Shown here: positions 16,739-26,586 of the stretch, one piece after another | Position numbering within the stretch: position 1 is the first letter of the stretch | Layout: each line of letters opens with the position of its first letter | Notes under the pieces: model-generated | What the model saw: only the letters and a program-made list of their open reading frames with translations | The model's database searches: none | Told to the model about the DNA's origin: nothing | Assembly (NCBI GenBank): GCA_910586315.1 | Contig: CAJUIP010000019.1 | Coordinates: 1 to 64,000, forward strand | Source: an uncultured Lachnospiraceae bacterium | GTDB taxonomy: Bacteria; Bacillota; Clostridia; Lachnospirales; Lachnospiraceae | Direction: 5' to 3' | DNA length: 64,000 bases | Program-made: the position numbers and the translations under genes

Positions 16739-17436
16739 CTTATATATCCCTCCTTCGCATTGGAACATAGTACATACTTGGAAACAGCGCATCGGTCCGC
16801 GATCACAGTGCCAAGAATCTGCGCGATACTTACAGGCAGCAATTCATCATACTTTACTTCCATAATCATAAGCCCCGGTTCCAAGGCCCGGCATACGCTG
16901 TAATATTCCGAGAACATATTATAATCACTTACGGAAAACGAAATATTCTTATCAAAGGTAATCCTCACATTGCCTGTCTCAAAAACATACGCCTCCCGAA
17001 GATACTCTACCGAAATCCTCGGTTCCAAAAGGCGCAGTTGATGTGCCATATATAACTCTTTGCAAATATTTTCTTTTTCCAGCAGAAACTCGTACTCGCC
17101 CATAAGCAGCAAATCATATTCGCTTCGGCTGATTTCTGTGCTCTCCTTGGCAGTATACTCTCCAATCTTTCTTTTACATTCCAGCCGGATTAAGGTATCT
17201 TCCCGGTTATAGCAGCGCAGTCTGTATTTTTTCCGGAACTCTGTCCCATTCCGTTTTTCCCACAGTGCAGAACGGCAGAAATCATCAAAATACACACTGC
17301 TGACCAGGTATCCGTTGTCTTTCGTATAGGAATCCGGCTCTGTTACAAGCTTTAGGCGGCTACGTAAATTGAAGCAGTCATTTTCGTTAATATAATATTT
17401 CATCTCATGCCTGAGTCTGTGTCCTGAACACTCCAT
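16735..17436 (-). CDS. VTC-domain protein (polyphosphate polymerase type)
   Basis: The 233 residues correspond to the tunnel-shaped VTC/TTM domain alone, with no SPX domain and no membrane segment. Basic and acidic tunnel residues are seen in RHEMKYYI (about 9-16), KKYRLRCYN, LECKRK and MIMEVKYDELLP, the positions that in yeast Vtc4 hold triphosphate and metal. It may therefore bind or polymerise phosphate, but bacterial members in this context are untested. GGAGG precedes the ATG, 10 bases after the CotH gene stop. The overlap with DUF4956 supports joint action. Confidence 0.85.
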   Translation of the reverse strand: MECSGHRLRHEMKYYINENDCFNLRSRLKLVTEPDSYTKDNGYLVSSVYFDDFCRSALWEKRNGTEFRKKYRLRCYNREDTLIRLECKRKIGEYTAKESTEISRSEYDLLLMGEYEFLLEKENICKELYMAHQLRLLEPRISVEYLREAYVFETGNVRITFDKNISFSVSDYNMFSEYYSVCRALEPGLMIMEVKYDELLPVSIAQILGTVIADRCAVSKYVLCSNAKEGYIR

Positions 17437-17446
17437 GCATCCTCCA

Positions 17447-19126
17447 TTACTCTATTACAAATTCCAGCAGACCATGTATATCAACGGTCCTGCCACCCTC
17501 TGATTGAACTGTGACATATTCCAGGCTGGCCTGTTCATGTCCTTCGCTGTCTGTGGCGGACACCCGAAGGAAATATTTCCCGGGATCCAGCCCTCCCTGC
17601 AAAACCCAGCTGGCGTCCGTAATATTTTCCTGCTCCACGATTACTTCATTCCTTGTATCGTCCAGCACCTCAATCTTGTATGTAATGGGCAGCCCCTGAT
17701 AAGAAAACGACGGATCCCAGACGAATTTCAAAGAGCCGTCTTCCTGCTTTTTGGGCCGTGCGACCCACATAGGGGTCGGATAGACAATATTTTCCCCATA
17801 CAATTCATAGCAGTTTACCATCCCTTCGTACAAATGGTCCAGATATGTATCCAATTCTTTCAACGGCATATCTGTCAGCCCGTCGTCTGGCGGAATCGAA
17901 AGTGTTTTATCCAAAACAGTTTTATAAGATGCCGTCAGCTCCACTACTTTTTCTTTCGTAACCGATTGGACTAACAGCTCTTTCATCTTGTTTTGTAATT
18001 TCTCAACGCTTCCCTCCATCTGAAGATATCTGCGATGCAGAACGGATGCGTTAAGCCCCTGTAGCCCTTTTAGGGAAAGCCGATGCTCCTGCGTATCCAC
18101 ATATTGGTCAAAATATAAGGCCCCGTCAAAATCCCAGGGGATAAAATACCACTTTCCGGAAATTCCGTTGTTAAAAAAGAGATAGTTTTGGTTCACTGCA
18201 TCTTCATTTCCCATCAGCAGATTAAAGGCCATCCAGGTCAGATAATTTTCTTCATCAAAATAAGTCTCAAATACATCCTCAAAGTCCAATGACATATCGT
18301 TTACTGCCGCAAGCATCTCCAAAAGTCTCTTATGGCTGTTACCTGCCTGAATCCCTAGCACTGTCTCAAACGCGTCCTTATCATACGCGGGATCCTCCAC
18401 ATCCCTCAATACGTCAGAAAAACCAAACGCAAAATTATGCGCCTTGTACATCACCGCATTTTCTCCCAGTCCCCTTGCCTGTAAATATGTTTTGTTCGGC
18501 TGTTCTATCTCTGTATAAAGCCCCTGATATTGAAATTTTTGCATGTTTTCCGGCAATGAAGTATCCCGAATCCAGACTCTCATGAAATAGGTGCGATAAC
18601 TGAACATATGATCAATATCCGCCAGCAAATCCGTCTGCAATTTTGTAGCAATTTTTGTTCTCTCAAAAAAATGCTTATTGATATTCAAATTTGTCTGTCC
18701 GAAAAAGGGTTCTGCATTCTTTTCCAGCTTCACTTTATAGCTTTTAAATTCGGCACCCCGCGAAGAACTCCCCCTGACACGAATCGTCGCGTTTTTACTG
18801 TCTATATCCTCCCCGCCTTCCGGCGTCTCTCCCTCATTTAGTATCTGTATATTACAGTCTAAAACAGGATTATAATCTTTATTTCCGGAAGTATGCAGCG
18901 AAAAAGCCGACAGATCAATCACCTCGCCTTCCTCATTCTCTGTCGGAAATACGCTGATATAGACATCATAAATCTTGTTATCCCGCGTATAGATGCTTTT
19001 ATCTTCCTGCAAGCCCGTTTCATTCCTCCGTCTGCCTAAATCAGAATTTAAAACGAGAAACAGCACAGCCGCCGCCAGGGTCATCAAAATAAGGATGACT
19101 TTCTTATATCTTCTCTTCCGTTTCAT
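17447..19126 (-). CDS. CotH-family protein kinase, membrane-anchored
   Basis: A basic N-terminus and one hydrophobic segment (about 9-27) anchor a 530-residue outer domain. CotH motifs are visible: TIRVRGSSSRG, NLNINKHFFERTKIATKL, LLMGNEDAVNQNYLFF and IPWDFDGALYFDQ, with the Asp residues of the last two being the likely metal and catalytic residues of the atypical kinase fold. A C-terminal Fn3-like domain (about 460-545) follows. CotH of Bacillus phosphorylates spore coat proteins. Here the gene sits inside a pel-type polysaccharide operon with VTC and DUF4956, so the target may be a surface protein or glycan rather than coat. Confidence 0.85.
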   Translation of the reverse strand: MKRKRRYKKVILILMTLAAAVLFLVLNSDLGRRRNETGLQEDKSIYTRDNKIYDVYISVFPTENEEGEVIDLSAFSLHTSGNKDYNPVLDCNIQILNEGETPEGGEDIDSKNATIRVRGSSSRGAEFKSYKVKLEKNAEPFFGQTNLNINKHFFERTKIATKLQTDLLADIDHMFSYRTYFMRVWIRDTSLPENMQKFQYQGLYTEIEQPNKTYLQARGLGENAVMYKAHNFAFGFSDVLRDVEDPAYDKDAFETVLGIQAGNSHKRLLEMLAAVNDMSLDFEDVFETYFDEENYLTWMAFNLLMGNEDAVNQNYLFFNNGISGKWYFIPWDFDGALYFDQYVDTQEHRLSLKGLQGLNASVLHRRYLQMEGSVEKLQNKMKELLVQSVTKEKVVELTASYKTVLDKTLSIPPDDGLTDMPLKELDTYLDHLYEGMVNCYELYGENIVYPTPMWVARPKKQEDGSLKFVWDPSFSYQGLPITYKIEVLDDTRNEVIVEQENITDASWVLQGGLDPGKYFLRVSATDSEGHEQASLEYVTVQSEGGRTVDIHGLLEFVIE

Positions 19127-19234
19127 AAACCTCTGTGTCTCCTAATTTTCAAACACACTCTAACCGGAGGAATCTGAAAACCCGCAAAATGTTTCACAAT
19201 ACAAAGACGGAATTGTTACTACCGGTACGCTTTC

Positions 19235-20740
19235 TTACTGGCTTAATTCAAGGAATCCCAGACAATACCCGTACTCTCCCGGATTCTGCTGATTCGCCAG
19301 ATAAATTTCCCTCTGGCTTTCCGAATCCATCACGGAAAAATAGATTCCGTACCTTCCTTCCGGAAACTCCTTCATATCAATCTCTTTTTGAAGAGAAAGC
19401 ACATCCTCTGCGTCTTTTCCTCCGGCCAGTCGTCCTAACCGCCCTTCTACCGGGTACGCCAAAGGTTCCTCCCCGCTGCCCTCTCTGTGAATCAAAAGCT
19501 TCAATTCCGTGTCCCTGTACACAGGCGCAAATCCCATATTTTTCATACGGATCTTCACCGACAGGCGGGAGCCCGACCTTTTATAAGTCAACTGCGCGGA
19601 GTCGATGAGAAGGCGGTAGCCCAGATGCCGCTCCACGTAGGAATACCCGTCCATGCCATTAAAACAGCCGTCCTCCTCTACGACCGTATTGGCCCACTTA
19701 TCCAGAACCGCCGGGTCATGCCATTTATTCAGATAGGTCACATGCATGGCCTCCATATCCTTTAACGCGTTGGGCAAATCATTATACGGGTTCTCCACAA
19801 TCGTCTCTCCGCCGTTAGGCACAAGGCGGCACAGCGCATCCTGAAAAGCCAGTTCCTCCTCCCGCTGCCACCCGGCCTCCCACTGTCGGTCCGAAACTCT
19901 GTACTCCCCGTACGTCCCGAAGTCCTTTTCATTGCCAAACATGCCGTCATTAAACAGTCCCAGTCGGCCCCACAGCGGACTTGCGCCAGAAGTTTCTTCC
20001 ATATCAAACGCCCTCGTCGTATAGGGCAGCCCTCCCTTCGGCACCTGGCCGATAGAAATCAGACTGCGCCACTGAGCCGGCGTGCGGACACTCAGATAGG
20101 TAGACACATCCGTCACCTGGGCTAACTTTGCCGCCAGTATCCTCCAGTTCTCCTTCGTATCATACCGGCTGCCGTTCATTTCTCCCCAGTTGCCTGTAAA
20201 AACTCCCTGGACGATAAAGATCTGTCCGCAGTGTCTTTTCAGGGTACTCTCTAACTGCTCCATATGCCCGAGAATCACTTCCAGGCTCCCTGGCTCATAC
20301 TCCCCGGCCTTTCCCTCCCGGTCATAGACAAACCGGACAATCAGCTGCTTCTCACAGGTCTCCAGCACACCAAACAACCTCTCGATATTGGCAAGCCCTT
20401 CAGGGGAAATTTCCCCTTCCCGGTAGGACTGCAGGTTGATCTGAATGAACATAAGACTGATATCTCCACCTTTCGGATACCACTCCCCAATCACCTTTTT
20501 GTAGTCCGTTTCTTCATCTGTAATCAGAAACTCATACAACTGGTAAAATCCTCTGTTCGGATTGTTCAGCTTACGGTCTGATTCCTCAAAAACAACCTGC
20601 TCGATTTCCCCCTTAAGACCTCTGGCGCCAAAGGGAATCCACTCTTCCAACGCATTCTTTTTAAGCCCGCACCCTCCGAGCAAGCCTGTACAAGCCAGCA
20701 TCACAGCCACACCAACTCCCGCTTTCCGCCTCTTTCTCAT
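19235..20740 (-). CDS. DUF4874/DUF4832 lipoprotein, TIM-barrel hydrolase-like
   Basis: The preferred start at 20740 gives a basic N-terminus, a hydrophobic stretch and the lipobox LGGC, so the 501-residue protein is an exported lipoprotein; GGGGGA lies just before. In-frame starts up to 20866 lack this logic and overlap pelG. The N-terminal domain has NPNRGFYQLYE and VRFVYDREG (DUF4874) and the C-terminal domain SYVERHLGYRLLIDSA with a beta-sandwich (DUF4832). Related proteins are thought to be glycoside hydrolase-like. In this operon it may trim or bind the polymer outside the cell, an inference from location. Confidence 0.8.
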   Translation of the reverse strand: MRKRRKAGVGVAVMLACTGLLGGCGLKKNALEEWIPFGARGLKGEIEQVVFEESDRKLNNPNRGFYQLYEFLITDEETDYKKVIGEWYPKGGDISLMFIQINLQSYREGEISPEGLANIERLFGVLETCEKQLIVRFVYDREGKAGEYEPGSLEVILGHMEQLESTLKRHCGQIFIVQGVFTGNWGEMNGSRYDTKENWRILAAKLAQVTDVSTYLSVRTPAQWRSLISIGQVPKGGLPYTTRAFDMEETSGASPLWGRLGLFNDGMFGNEKDFGTYGEYRVSDRQWEAGWQREEELAFQDALCRLVPNGGETIVENPYNDLPNALKDMEAMHVTYLNKWHDPAVLDKWANTVVEEDGCFNGMDGYSYVERHLGYRLLIDSAQLTYKRSGSRLSVKIRMKNMGFAPVYRDTELKLLIHREGSGEEPLAYPVEGRLGRLAGGKDAEDVLSLQKEIDMKEFPEGRYGIYFSVMDSESQREIYLANQQNPGEYGYCLGFLELSQ

Positions 20741-20825
20741 ATTCCCCCGTCTTTGGGCCATATGATTTTTAACAAGTCTAAAACGCACGGCTCCTTGCGA
20801 AACAATGCGTCCTATAGACAGACTT

Positions 20826-22286
20826 TTAAGCTTCATTTTCATCCGGACCATGCTTTCTGTATACAAGACCGGACGGTTTCGGGCCGTACCCCCGTTTTAA
20901 AAGCCGGCCGTTGCAGAATATGTGAACATCCAGATTTTTTTCCACATACCGGAGTCTTCCATAGCCTGCGCTCCATCCGATAAACGCTCCCAGCACCAGC
21001 CCTGCCCCATACCAGATTTCTGACAGATTCATTGTAAAAAGCGTTCCCAGAAACGTTCCCGCAAAGAAACCAAACGCGGTTATGACCGCCCCTGTCAGAT
21101 CATTGAAATAATACAGGAACAGGATTTCCGCATACATCATAAACAGGATAAAATATCCCACCGCCAGGCATGGATAGATTCTTAACACCGAACCGGCGAA
21201 ACCGAATCCCGGCAAAAATACCACACAGGACAGATAGATGACGATGGAAATGATAAACTGTACGCGGACCAGATTCATCAGCTCGCCGGACAGCTGCCGG
21301 AACATCCGGTCCCTGGCGTTCTCGATATCCGCCTTTTTTCCTCCGATCACCGCCTCAGAATAATTCTTATATTTTTCATGGAAATGCATCTCAACGTTGC
21401 TGATAAAGATAACCGTGGCGGATATGTTCGTAAACATAGCCAGACACGAAGCCATATCATAAGGTTCGTTGAACACAAAGGTATTGGCAATTACGGTTCT
21501 GGTCTCATGGGTCCAGAGCACAAAATTATGGACATACAGGCCAAAAATATAAAACAATTGAACGATCACCAGCTGCCACCATTTTTTGAAATACCCCAGC
21601 ACCGGCTTATACCGGCCGCTGCTTTTATTAAAATACCGTCTGACAGCCGCAAACTCCATGGCCGCTACGAGAAACAGGCCTGCCGTCAGGGACAAAAGCA
21701 TACTTTCCGTCAGCCCCCATCCCCGCTGTATATTCAAAAACAGGCACAGGAAAAACGCGGCCCCCATCCCCACAAAAAAGAACATGGAAACTCTCTCATA
21801 GTCCTTGCAGATCGCAAGATAGGACAGGGAATAAAACATGAGCGCCACGGAAATGTAGCCGCAGAACCCGCAAAAGACATAAGCGATCCTGATTCCGCCC
21901 ACGACATGCTCCCACACACAGAAAGGAATCCCTGCCAGACAGCCAAGCGCTATGCTCATAGCGAGCCCCGTATAGTAGCAGGGCAGGATATCCTCAAAAC
22001 GCTCCTCATAGATCACATCCTCCATGTACTTGGACAATACGGAGCTGAAGGGGGCTACGGTAATCAGCCCGAAAATAAACATGTACAGAACAGTAGCGGA
22101 AAACAACTCCCTTTTCAGGTAATCCACCTCGTTGAACCCCAGCACCACGCCCATGAGAAGAATGGTTCCCATCACCAGAAGCACCGGGGCTATGGTGATG
22201 ATAATACTGTACGTAACGCCTGTGACACGGGCCGCTATGGATTTCTTTTTAAAAATATAGTTTAACTTAACACCTACGCCTGCCAT
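20826..22286 (-). CDS. pelG: PelG-like exopolysaccharide transporter
   Basis: This 486-residue protein has about twelve transmembrane segments and starts MAGVGVKLNYIFKKKSIAAR, the usual PelG beginning. Further matches are VAPFSSVLSKYMEDVIYEER and ETRTVIANTFVFNEPYDMAS. PelG belongs to the MOP flippase superfamily and works with PelF, PelD and PelE to move Pel polymer across the membrane. AGGG lies 6 bases before the ATG at 22286; the in-frame ATG at 22292 has no spacing. It directly follows pelF and overlaps its end region. Confidence 0.92.
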   Translation of the reverse strand: MAGVGVKLNYIFKKKSIAARVTGVTYSIIITIAPVLLVMGTILLMGVVLGFNEVDYLKRELFSATVLYMFIFGLITVAPFSSVLSKYMEDVIYEERFEDILPCYYTGLAMSIALGCLAGIPFCVWEHVVGGIRIAYVFCGFCGYISVALMFYSLSYLAICKDYERVSMFFFVGMGAAFFLCLFLNIQRGWGLTESMLLSLTAGLFLVAAMEFAAVRRYFNKSSGRYKPVLGYFKKWWQLVIVQLFYIFGLYVHNFVLWTHETRTVIANTFVFNEPYDMASCLAMFTNISATVIFISNVEMHFHEKYKNYSEAVIGGKKADIENARDRMFRQLSGELMNLVRVQFIISIVIYLSCVVFLPGFGFAGSVLRIYPCLAVGYFILFMMYAEILFLYYFNDLTGAVITAFGFFAGTFLGTLFTMNLSEIWYGAGLVLGAFIGWSAGYGRLRYVEKNLDVHIFCNGRLLKRGYGPKPSGLVYRKHGPDENEA

Positions 22287-22288
22287 GC

Positions 22289-23749
22289 TCATCCCTCCCT
22301 GCCGTCTGCATCCGTCTCTGTGTCGTTTTTCTCTATCCCTATGCTTTTTGCAAAGTCTCCGTAGATCTTTTTATATGCGTCCTGCATATGCCAAAGCTGG
22401 TATCTAGCCGTCACTCTCTTATAACCGTTCCGGCCCATCTCCAGGCGGAGCTGTTCATTATGGGCCAAAGACACGATTGCCTGTGCAATCTCCTGGACGT
22501 TCATGATACGGGTAACGATTCCGGCCGCACCAAAATCATCCTGCTCTCCCAGAATCAGGCCGCGGCAATTTCCCACATCCGTGGCAATCACCGGTTTCCT
22601 GGCTGCAAAGCTTTCCAGAATCGTCAGGGGCTGCCCCTCGCTGATGCTGGTCAAAAGCGTCATGTCCATTCTGCCGTAGTACTGGGAGGACTCGATCTTC
22701 CCGGTAAATACCACGTCAGGAACCTTCATAATCTCTACCAGCTCAAAACAGCCTCTGGCGTATTCCTCGTCTTCGTCCCATGGCCCCATAATCCACAGCT
22801 TCAGAGACGGTTCCCGCTCTTTTGCAAAACCAAATGCCTGTATCATCGTCATAACATCTTTGATAGGCGCAACCCGCAGCACGGCCCCTATGTTGATTTT
22901 GCCTTTGTCTTCTTCCCGTTTGCCCGATGGACTGCAGAATTCTTCTACCTGGATTCCGTTAGGCACAATCCTTATCTTTTCCGAAGGACATCCCAGTTCG
23001 ATCTGAAGCTCTCTTGCCTGCCGGTACAGGCTGGTTACCAGATCCGCCTTCCCATATGCCAGGGAGGACATTTTCTCAAACTGCTCCATCCATATGGTTT
23101 TATAGATTCCCTGCACCCACTTGGCGATAATCAGCTCTTCTTCCCGCTCCCTGGTATAGATTCCATGCTCAGAGATCAGCAGGCGGCCTCCGTGGATATG
23201 CTTTGCCATACTTCCAAGCACCCCTGCATATCCGGTGCAGAGACAGTGATACACATCCGCCTTTGGAATCTCCATTTTCAGAGTCGTAAACAGAGACAGA
23301 TAGATGGAACGCAGCATCCACAGAAAGTCGGAAAATACAAGCTGGCTGTAATGTAGCTTGTAGTATTCCGTAACTGCCCGGAGGAAGTCTTCTCCCATGA
23401 GCATATCATTTAAGGATATCTCGTTTTTCTGGAAAAAGTCGAACAAAACCTCCCATTCCGTCTCCTGTCCCAGAAGCAGATTCCGGAGGGCCTCATACTC
23501 TCTTTTATCCATACGGCTTTTCCGCCGCTTTTTCCTTTCCCAGTCCAAATCATCCAGGTAAAGCTCATGGATTTCCGTCACATTGTCCGGCAGATCATAT
23601 ACATATTTTCCCCGCAGAGAACGGTTCGCCACAATAGCCAGGATCACAAATTCCTGTTCCGGAAAAGAATTGATAAGGCTGTGAGTCCAGCTGGACACGC
23701 CGCCTACCACATATGGATAAGACCCTTCCGCGATTATACATATTCTCAT
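22289..23749 (-). CDS. pelF: PelF-like GT4 glycosyltransferase
   Basis: The 486-residue protein starts MRICIIAEGSYPYVVGGVSS, the distinctive PelF start, and keeps the GT4 donor block SEGQPLTILESFAARKPVIA with both glutamates. LISEHGIYTREREEELI is another PelF hallmark. PelF polymerises N-acetylhexosamine from UDP-sugars in the cytoplasm, feeding the PelG pore. It follows the DUF2194 gene by 37 bases and overlaps pelG. No stop or frame problem was found, so the synthase appears functional. Confidence 0.93.
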   Translation of the reverse strand: MRICIIAEGSYPYVVGGVSSWTHSLINSFPEQEFVILAIVANRSLRGKYVYDLPDNVTEIHELYLDDLDWERKKRRKSRMDKREYEALRNLLLGQETEWEVLFDFFQKNEISLNDMLMGEDFLRAVTEYYKLHYSQLVFSDFLWMLRSIYLSLFTTLKMEIPKADVYHCLCTGYAGVLGSMAKHIHGGRLLISEHGIYTREREEELIIAKWVQGIYKTIWMEQFEKMSSLAYGKADLVTSLYRQARELQIELGCPSEKIRIVPNGIQVEEFCSPSGKREEDKGKINIGAVLRVAPIKDVMTMIQAFGFAKEREPSLKLWIMGPWDEDEEYARGCFELVEIMKVPDVVFTGKIESSQYYGRMDMTLLTSISEGQPLTILESFAARKPVIATDVGNCRGLILGEQDDFGAAGIVTRIMNVQEIAQAIVSLAHNEQLRLEMGRNGYKRVTARYQLWHMQDAYKKIYGDFAKSIGIEKNDTETDADGREG

Positions 23750-23786
23750 GACATTCCTTCCTTTTCAGTAATCTATATCCGGTTCC

Positions 23787-25613
23787 CTATTTCATCCGGA
23801 TCATCACTTCAGGCTGATTTGCCTCAATAAGATATACCTGCGATTCCACTTCCTTCCAGGTTCCGCCAGATACTTCCGCGATGGTTCCTTCATTGACTCT
23901 CAGGATAAAATATACCGGCATCCGGGGGCCCGACACTTCCAGCCTGATGGCCTGACCCTCCCGGCTGTCTTTATAATCCACCGCCAGGAAGTTACGGATG
24001 CGATCATCGCACTCAGATACGGTTGTCCCGGAAAATCCATGGAAATTCTGCCAGTAATGCTGTATATTCCATCCGAAATCGGCGATAATCTTGTCGAAGG
24101 TGTCGTTCTCTCCCGCAGGGTCTGCAGCCGGACGGATATCTGCCAGGACACTGGTATATCCCAGTGCCGTCTCCGCTGCCTTGACCCGGAAGTCCTCAAG
24201 GAACGTGTGTCTGGAACCGTCAGACAGAATCCTCTGCCTGGTTACCTGTTCCGATTGATAGCCTATCACTTCGCAGTCCCCGTCATAACCGGTGACCACC
24301 GTCCGGACGTCCTCTAAAAAATCATCGGAGAGAGCCTCGTCAATGGCATCGTCCGACAGTCCGTTTCCATAAAAAGAGGCAAAGCGGTATCCGGGAATAT
24401 TCTCCTCTATAAGGCGGGCGTCCTCCTCAAGCTTCTCGCTCATGGGAGTCTCCCATGTACTTACCCCCGAAAGCCCTGTCTCTGCCCTCTGCTCCGCCAG
24501 GCGCTTCATATGATATAAGAATTCCGCCTGAACCGGATAATTTTCGTCCTCATAATCGTACTGGGGCGCCAGCATACACGAAAGCCCCATGGTGCTTCTC
24601 TGGTAAGCCGCCACAATCGCCGGCCAGACTCTGCCGCGCATCATCTCCGGCATGGCCCGTCCATAACGGCTCATCATCTCCTCCTCATTCTCCGCCGCCA
24701 GTCCCGGATAATTGGCAATCACCATATTCTGGGCATTCACCACCGGATAAACCGCATAATCCCCGGACTGGGCCCAGGCTGCCGAGAGGATTCCAAGCCC
24801 TGCCGCATCCTCCAGATAGCTTCCGTTGACGGCGAACACATAACCTCTTCCCAGCCGGTTCCTCCAGATGACGGCCGGGCATTCTTCCTCCTCCAGATTC
24901 CTGTCTGTATAGACGCCGGCCATATATGTTTTTGTGCCTGATGCCAGAACATACCAGGGAAATGTAAGCTCCATATCCTGCCTCAGCTCATATTCCTCTT
25001 CATCTGCCGCCTGGTATACAATCTCCCCTCCTAACAGAAACCCTTCATAGAGATGGAGGCCTGCCGCCGTCGTCTCGTCTTCCCTTATCTCCCCGATGCC
25101 CAAAAGTCTCTGCAGCTGCCGGTTATCTTTTATGACGGATACCTCCGGCAGTCCGCTAAACACCAGATGGGTTCCGGACCGGACATAGGCGTCAAGCGTC
25201 CGGACTGTCTCCTCTTCCCAGCTCAGATCCGCGGAATTTATGACCATCATCTGAGGAGCCTCTGTTTTGTCCTGCGTTTTCAGACTCTCATACGCTTCTA
25301 AGGTTTCGTAACTCTTTATCTGCCATTTTATATAGGAAGACCATGTGTTTACCACTTTCCTCAGGGCGCCGTCCATGCTGCCGATGTAGATTACCACATT
25401 TCTGGATGTATCCCAGACGCCCTCTCTGTTTCCGCTCTCCTGGTCTCCTGCCCCGTAGCTTCCGCTTTTTCCGGGAAGCCACTCCTTCTCCACAGCATAC
25501 GGATTGCTCTCATAAGCGTTCCAGCTTTCCAGAGCAACGTTCGTAAACTGAAACAGAAAAAGCACGACCAGCATAACTGCCGTAATCGCAAGATAATTCC
25601 TGTGTGATACCAT
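23787..25613 (-). CDS. DUF2194 membrane-anchored protein of the pel operon (PelA-like role)
   Basis: One N-terminal hydrophobic segment (about 8-27) precedes an outer region of about 580 residues. The first half reads like a glutamine-amidotransferase-type or Rossmann-like domain (VIYIGSMDGALRKVVNTW, LVFSGLPEVSVI), and the second half contains a polysaccharide-deacetylase/hydrolase-like region (APQYDYEDENYPVQAEFLYH). DUF2194 proteins occur with PelF and PelG in Firmicutes, where a PelA deacetylase is expected, so polymer modification outside the membrane is plausible. The start at 25613 follows GAGGAGA; the ATG-like start at 25676 lies inside the upstream gene. Confidence 0.75.
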   Translation of the reverse strand: MVSHRNYLAITAVMLVVLFLFQFTNVALESWNAYESNPYAVEKEWLPGKSGSYGAGDQESGNREGVWDTSRNVVIYIGSMDGALRKVVNTWSSYIKWQIKSYETLEAYESLKTQDKTEAPQMMVINSADLSWEEETVRTLDAYVRSGTHLVFSGLPEVSVIKDNRQLQRLLGIGEIREDETTAAGLHLYEGFLLGGEIVYQAADEEEYELRQDMELTFPWYVLASGTKTYMAGVYTDRNLEEEECPAVIWRNRLGRGYVFAVNGSYLEDAAGLGILSAAWAQSGDYAVYPVVNAQNMVIANYPGLAAENEEEMMSRYGRAMPEMMRGRVWPAIVAAYQRSTMGLSCMLAPQYDYEDENYPVQAEFLYHMKRLAEQRAETGLSGVSTWETPMSEKLEEDARLIEENIPGYRFASFYGNGLSDDAIDEALSDDFLEDVRTVVTGYDGDCEVIGYQSEQVTRQRILSDGSRHTFLEDFRVKAAETALGYTSVLADIRPAADPAGENDTFDKIIADFGWNIQHYWQNFHGFSGTTVSECDDRIRNFLAVDYKDSREGQAIRLEVSGPRMPVYFILRVNEGTIAEVSGGTWKEVESQVYLIEANQPEVMIRMK

Positions 25614-25626
25614 TTGCACTCTCTCC

Positions 25627-26586
25627 TCAGCTAAAAATTCGTACCAGCTCCAGAGCTTCTCTATTGAGCACCACATCTGATTTTTTCATGGCGTCAAGCG
25701 TCTGGAAAAAGGCTGCTCTGTCTTTCGTTGTAAAATACAGCTTCAGTCTGCAGGTATAGGCAGGCAGCTGCTCCGGATACTGCTCTGATAACCTCTGGCA
25801 CCATTTTTCCGAATTTTCAAAATCCTGTATTTCCAGCAGCCTGAGGCACACATTCTCATACTGCCCTTCCGTCATCCGGGAAGCCTTCTTTTCATAAAGC
25901 GACTCCGCCGCCTCATCCATCATCTTTACGAACCGGTTCTGCTCCAGTTTTGTAAAGACATTCTGTCTTAAAACCTCATCCATGTAATCCAGAAGCCGCT
26001 CCTCGCACTCCGTCTGTCCGGCGTCTTCCTCTTTCAACTGCCTGTACATTCTCTGTACATTCATCCGGAATTCGTTAAGCTTGCTGCTGAGGACAGAGGC
26101 CGCATAATGGGCGGACTCCGAGTCCTCCGCATCCAGGGCCAGCGCGATGGAGGCCAGAGAATTCTCGGTCTCGCCTTTGATAATGTTCATCATCGCCATT
26201 CGCAGGCTCTTCTTATCGCTTACCGCAATGGCCTCTTCCACGGGAATGATGTTCCTCTCACGGTCTTCATCGGCCTTTTGCTGGGTTCTCACCCGGTCCT
26301 TCCCGAAGATCACGTCATCCAGATTCACCTGGAACCGGAAAATCGTCTGGTACAGCAGATAGGAAACCAAGAAAAACAGCGGTCCCACCACCGGACAAAG
26401 CACCATAACCACAAACTTGAGCCCATAGGCTGTCCGGTTGTCGCGGCATACTTTTTCTTCCCCTTCTCCTTCTTTCCCGGCAAAAGGTACGATTACAAAG
26501 ATTCCTATCAGGAAATAGAGAACTGCCACCAGAAAATTGACAATCAGCACAATTCCAAAAATCTTTGCGTCATTAGCAAACGTCAT
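25627..26586 (-). CDS. pelE: PelE-like protein with N-terminal membrane segments and helical repeats
   Basis: The 319-residue protein has two hydrophobic segments (about 9-31 and 53-78), then a soluble helical region resembling TPR units (FENSEKWCQRLSEQYPEQLP). This is the PelE layout, and position between the PelD-like and DUF2194/PelF genes agrees. In Pseudomonas PelE joins PelD, PelF and PelG into the synthase complex. GGAGGGAATT precedes the ATG, which overlaps the PelD stop (ATGA). Sequence identity to PelE cannot be judged without a search, so the name rests on topology and order. Confidence 0.75.
   Translation of the reverse strand: MTFANDAKIFGIVLIVNFLVAVLYFLIGIFVIVPFAGKEGEGEEKVCRDNRTAYGLKFVVMVLCPVVGPLFFLVSYLLYQTIFRFQVNLDDVIFGKDRVRTQQKADEDRERNIIPVEEAIAVSDKKSLRMAMMNIIKGETENSLASIALALDAEDSESAHYAASVLSSKLNEFRMNVQRMYRQLKEEDAGQTECEERLLDYMDEVLRQNVFTKLEQNRFVKMMDEAAESLYEKKASRMTEGQYENVCLRLLEIQDFENSEKWCQRLSEQYPEQLPAYTCRLKLYFTTKDRAAFFQTLDAMKKSDVVLNREALELVRIFS

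Noticed and set aside
21378..23356. Long plus-strand frames (295 and 322 codons) opposite pelG and pelF
   Set aside because: Antisense shadows; the minus-strand frames match PelG and PelF motifs over their full lengths.
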